A DNA stretch of 5,827 nt from Treponema sp. (GTDB lineage: Bacteria > Spirochaetota > Spirochaetia > Treponematales > Breznakiellaceae). The DNA lies in contig JAISEB010000225.1 in the NCBI GenBank assembly GCA_031264395.1, positions 1 to 5,827 of the forward strand. Reading direction: 5' to 3'. A program made the position numbers and the translations under genes. The notes beneath the pieces were generated by a model, which was not told the origin of the DNA, made no database searches, and saw nothing but the letters and a program-made list of their open reading frames with translations. Of the stretch, positions 5,823 through 5,827 are shown piece by piece (position 1 is the first letter of the stretch; each line of letters starts with the position of its first letter).

Positions 5823-5827
5823 GATTT

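Noticed and set aside
1..5827. CRISPR arrays, insertion sequences, tRNA or rRNA genes, phage defence genes
   Set aside because: I saw no regular direct repeats, transposase or integrase motifs, cloverleaf-like segments or defence domains on either strand.

Overview
The window holds a sugar-uptake operon on the + strand, made of a ROK-family repressor followed by a complete three-gene ABC importer of the XylFGH type, and a convergent CHR-family (chromate transporter) half-gene on the - strand at the right edge. The GC content looks moderate (roughly half, by eye). The binding protein carries a lipoprotein signal rather than the cleaved soluble signal of E. coli XylF, the ribosome binding sites are strong (AGGAGG-like), and the CHR protein is a short half-length form of about 180 residues. 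Together these suggest a spirochaete such as a gut Treponema, with a Firmicute as the alternative. This placement is an inference from style, not proof.

Layout: 1-82 has no assignable gene; it ends in A/T tracts. At 83-112 there is a near-consensus sigma-70-type promoter with an extended -10. A perfect 10-bp inverted repeat (115-139) sits over the expected transcription start and is the best candidate operator. The ROK regulator is at 159-1292, the xylF-like lipoprotein at 1362-2390, a 110-base gap with two stem-loops at 2391-2500, xylG at 2501-4033 (TTG start), xylH at 4035-5237, a GC-rich hairpin between the convergent genes, and the CHR gene at 5271-5822 (minus).

How it works together: the regulator has lost the residues that make ROK proteins kinases, so it is probably a pure sugar-responsive repressor. 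It most likely binds the repeat over its own promoter. I see no convincing second promoter before xylF, so that one site would control both the repressor and the transporter (autoregulation). XylF captures the sugar outside the membrane, XylH forms the channel and XylG hydrolyses ATP. The 16-bp hairpin between xylF and xylG and the TTG start of xylG fit the usual need for more binding protein than ATPase and permease. No xylose isomerase or xylulokinase gene is in the window, so the catabolic fate of the sugar cannot be read here. Two predicted ligand-contact residues of E. coli XylF are changed, so the substrate may not be D-xylose.

I did not find a previously undescribed system. The points most worth a second look are the promoter/operator arrangement, the perfect intercistronic hairpin and the altered sugar pocket.
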